A stretch of DNA of 53,661 bases from an uncultured Clostridium sp. (GTDB lineage: Bacteria; Bacillota; Clostridia; TANB77; CAG-508). Made by a program: the position numbers and the translations under genes. This document shows positions 51,495 to 53,661 of the stretch, one piece after another. The stretch's first letter is position 1. Each line of letters starts with the position of its first letter. The stretch covers positions 1 to 53,661 of the forward strand of contig USBY01000009.1 in NCBI GenBank assembly GCA_900553015.1, given 5' to 3'. The notes under the pieces were generated by a model. That model was given only the letters and a program-made list of their open reading frames with translations, ran no database searches and was not told the DNA's origin.

Positions 51495-52374
51495 CTGGTA
51501 TCCAGGCCACATGGCAAAAACAAAAAGACAAATACAAGAAGACTTAAAACTAATAGATGTAGTAGTAGAGCTATTAGATAGCAGAATACCAATATCTAGC
51601 AGAAATCCAGATATAAATACAATAGTAAAAGGAAAAAAGAAAATAATTGTGTTAAACAAAAGCGATTTAGCTGATGAAAAAGAAACAATAAAATGGGTAG
51701 AGTATTTTAAAGCACAAAAAATTCCAGCAGTAATAACAGATGCGAATAGTGGAAAAGGAATAAAAGAAGTTATAAAACAAGCAGAGCTAATTATGAAAGA
51801 CGAATTAGATAAAAGAGAAGAAAAAGGAAGAACTGGTAGAAAAATTAGAATAATGATACTAGGAATACCAAATGTAGGAAAATCATCTTTTATAAATAGA
51901 TTAGCTAATAAAAATTCTTTAGAGGTAGGTAATAAACCAGGTGTTACAAGAAAAAAACAATGGATAAAAATTAGTAATAGCATAGAACTTTTAGATACGC
52001 CAGGAGTTTTATGGCCAAAATTTGAAAGTGATGAGGTAGCACTTAATTTAGCATATACAGGAACAATAAAAGATGACGTATTAGAAAAAACAGATGTTGC
52101 ATTCTATTTTTTAAAATATATGTTAGAAAACGAAATAGATAAATTAGTAGCTAGGTATAATTTAAGCAAACAAGAGCTATTAAATTCGTTAGAAAATCAA
52201 ACAAGACCAGAAAATGAAATAATATATGATATAATGTTACAAATAGGAAAATTACGTGGAGCAGTTGTTTCTGGTGGAAATGTAGATGATGTTAAAACTG
52301 CCAATATAATATTAGAAGATTTTAGAAGTGGTAAATTAGGAAGAATAACATTAGAAAAGGTTCAAGCAAAATAA
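51484..52374 (+). CDS. rbgA: Ribosome biogenesis GTPase RbgA (YlqF)
   Basis: Circularly permuted GTPase needed for 50S subunit maturation. It is 296 residues from a TTG start at 51484. This start gives the usual NxNWYPGHMAK N-terminus and sits seven bases after GGAAGTG. A GTG at 51475 overlaps that site. G4 NKSD, G1 GIPNVGKSS and G3 DTPGVLWP are present. mrnC follows after 16 bases. Confidence 0.95.
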   Translation: MNINWYPGHMAKTKRQIQEDLKLIDVVVELLDSRIPISSRNPDINTIVKGKKKIIVLNKSDLADEKETIKWVEYFKAQKIPAVITDANSGKGIKEVIKQAELIMKDELDKREEKGRTGRKIRIMILGIPNVGKSSFINRLANKNSLEVGNKPGVTRKKQWIKISNSIELLDTPGVLWPKFESDEVALNLAYTGTIKDDVLEKTDVAFYFLKYMLENEIDKLVARYNLSKQELLNSLENQTRPENEIIYDIMLQIGKLRGAVVSGGNVDDVKTANIILEDFRSGKLGRITLEKVQAK

Positions 52375-52390
52375 GAAAGGTAGGGAGACA

Positions 52391-52801
52391 ATGGAGAATA
52401 TAGCAGAGCCTAAAAGAACTCCAGAAGAAGTTAATTTTTTAAATCCATTAGTTTGGGCATATGTAGGTGATAGTGTTTATGAATTATTTATTAGAACAAA
52501 TTTAGTAAATAATTCGAATGAAAAAGTACATAAATTACATGTTAGTGCAATCAAATTTGTTAAAGCAGCAGGACAGGCTAAAATTTTAAAAGCAATAGAA
52601 GAGGAACTAACCGAGGAAGAGAAAAATATAGTTCGAAGAGCAAGAAATACACAAAACCATCATATAGCAAAAAATGCTACACCAGCAGAATATGCATATG
52701 CAACAGCATTTGAAGGACTAATTGGATATCTTTATTTAACAAAGCAAGACGAGAGATTAAAATATATATTAAATAGAGCTTTAGAGGAAGGAAATAAATA
52801 A
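52391..52801 (+). CDS. mrnC: Mini-ribonuclease 3
   Basis: A small RNase III-like enzyme that matures 23S rRNA ends. It is 136 residues, the usual size, with only the catalytic domain and no dsRNA-binding domain. The active-site segment AYVGDSVYELFIR and the later ATAFEGLIGYLYL are conserved. It lies between rbgA and a ytvI-like gene, and its job fits the ribosome assembly run. Confidence 0.94.
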   Translation: MENIAEPKRTPEEVNFLNPLVWAYVGDSVYELFIRTNLVNNSNEKVHKLHVSAIKFVKAAGQAKILKAIEEELTEEEKNIVRRARNTQNHHIAKNATPAEYAYATAFEGLIGYLYLTKQDERLKYILNRALEEGNK

Positions 52802-52802
52802 T

Positions 52803-53661
52803 ATGAATGAAGAAAAGAAAAAATATTATTCTAGGATATTGTTTAAAACAGTCGTATTAGTATTTACTTTAGTACTGTTATTTCTTGCATATAAACTTGC
52901 AATGTTTTATGTACCTTTTATAATTGCATTTTTAATTGCTACAATGATAGAACCATTAATAAAATTTTTTATAAATAAATGTAAACTAAAAAGAAAGCTA
53001 TCAGCAACGATTTCACTAATACTTGTTGTAGTAATAATAGGCTCTTTATTAGCAGTTCTAATTTCTGCAATTATATCAGAAGCAAAAGTTTTATTAAGTA
53101 ATTTAAATTCATCAATGGATGGTGTATATAATTGGGGATTAGGCATTATAAATAATTTAGCAAATGGAGATTTGGTTATACCACAAGATTGGATTTCTAC
53201 AGTACAAGATTCATTAGGTAGTATTATAGATGTTGTAAAAAATATAGTTTATAGTTTTGCAACAGGAGTAATTAATTTTGCAGGACAAGTTCCAGGAGCA
53301 ATTACATATACAATTATAACAATCCTTGCAATAATATTTATGTGCTTTGATAGGGATTACGTTAAAAATTTAATAAAACAACAAATACCAAAGAAATGGC
53401 TTGAAAAAGCAAATGAAATAGTAGTAAAATCATTAAAAATAATTTGGAATTACATAAAAGCAGAAGCAAGATTATCACTATTATGTTTTGTGTTAGTTTC
53501 AATAGGATTATTTATATTTAATTTATGTGGACTAAATCTAGAGTATGTTGCTATTATGGCAATATTAATAGGATTTGTAGATTTATTACCACTATTTGGT
53601 GCAGGTTTTATAATGGTACCTTGGACTGTAGTATTATTAATTCAAGGAAATGCAGCAGCAG
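52803..53661 (+). CDS. ytvI: AI-2E/YtvI-type sporulation permease (3' end outside window)
   Basis: The frame opens with ATG at 52803, two bases after the mrnC stop codon, and stays open to the window edge, giving about 286 codons of an incomplete protein. It has two N-terminal helices, a soluble middle, and then helices with IMAILIGFVDLLPLFGAG followed by the FIMVPWTV segment. This resembles the sporulation integral membrane protein YtvI in the AI-2E transporter family. True AI-2 transport is unproven for this branch. It is translationally coupled to mrnC. Confidence 0.85.
   Translation, partial: MNEEKKKYYSRILFKTVVLVFTLVLLFLAYKLAMFYVPFIIAFLIATMIEPLIKFFINKCKLKRKLSATISLILVVVIIGSLLAVLISAIISEAKVLLSNLNSSMDGVYNWGLGIINNLANGDLVIPQDWISTVQDSLGSIIDVVKNIVYSFATGVINFAGQVPGAITYTIITILAIIFMCFDRDYVKNLIKQQIPKKWLEKANEIVVKSLKIIWNYIKAEARLSLLCFVLVSIGLFIFNLCGLNLEYVAIMAILIGFVDLLPLFGAGFIMVPWTVVLLIQGNAAA

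Overview
The window looks like chromosomal DNA of a very AT-rich, spore-forming member of the Bacillota, most likely an anaerobic gut-type Clostridia. The evidence is the strong A+T bias, near-exclusive AGA arginine codons, strong AGGAGG-type ribosome binding sites, and sporulation genes: spoIIM (cut by the left edge), a 24-codon spoVM at 45601-45675, and a ytvI-like permease cut by the right edge. Gene orders match those known from Bacillus and Clostridium: spoIIM-xerD-deoB, tig-clpP-clpX, rlmN-prpC-prkC, rsgA-rpe, and spoVM/rpmB/recG.

Layout. 1-5231: spoIIM, xerD, a 777-residue unknown coiled-coil protein, deoB. 5232-5689: a tRNA-Leu(CAA) followed by a hairpin-rich segment that ends in a second copy of the tRNA 3' end and its terminator. 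5690-8191: an orphan MoaA-like radical SAM enzyme, a LysR regulator and a small membrane protein. 8197-8936: a foreign-looking minus-strand gene of about 50% G+C. 9038-18877: membrane and envelope genes (DUF4173/DUF5050 pair, ABC exporter, acetyltransferase, ZIP transporter, zinc ribbon/DUF2085 pair, CofE-like protein, VanY-type peptidase). 19033-19611: a second codon-atypical orphan, bracketed by a 13-bp inverted repeat. 19755-22510: a lipid- or ester-like trio of alpha/beta hydrolase, HxxxDG acyltransferase and DUF6320 membrane protein. 22511-26372: a REP-like palindrome, a four-LysM GH25 lysozyme and surface membrane proteins. 26445-39190: core housekeeping (lysS, dps, a site-2-type protease, tsaD, tig, clpP, clpX, rlmN) and the PP2C/PASTA-kinase pair. 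39341-41821: four genes lying between prkC and rsgA. 41904-48152: rsgA-rpe, a bactofilin-like membrane protein, nth, a 49-codon hydrophobic gene, spoVM, rpmB and recG. 48354-53661: a codon-atypical orphan, small membrane proteins, a P-loop kinase, rbgA, mrnC and ytvI.

How the genes work together. The core is translation and ribosome maturation (lysS, rpmB, rsgA, rbgA, mrnC, rlmN, tsaD), protein quality control (tig, clpP, clpX), cell-wall sensing and remodelling (prkC/prpC, GH25-LysM, VanY-type peptidase) and sporulation. Four single genes (8310-8864, 19033-19611, 41618-41821, 48354-49004) differ from their neighbours in codon use. Each has its own promoter-like sequence and each is followed by a hairpin, which suggests independently acquired single-gene cassettes. 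No CRISPR array, rRNA, complete transposase gene or prophage was seen.
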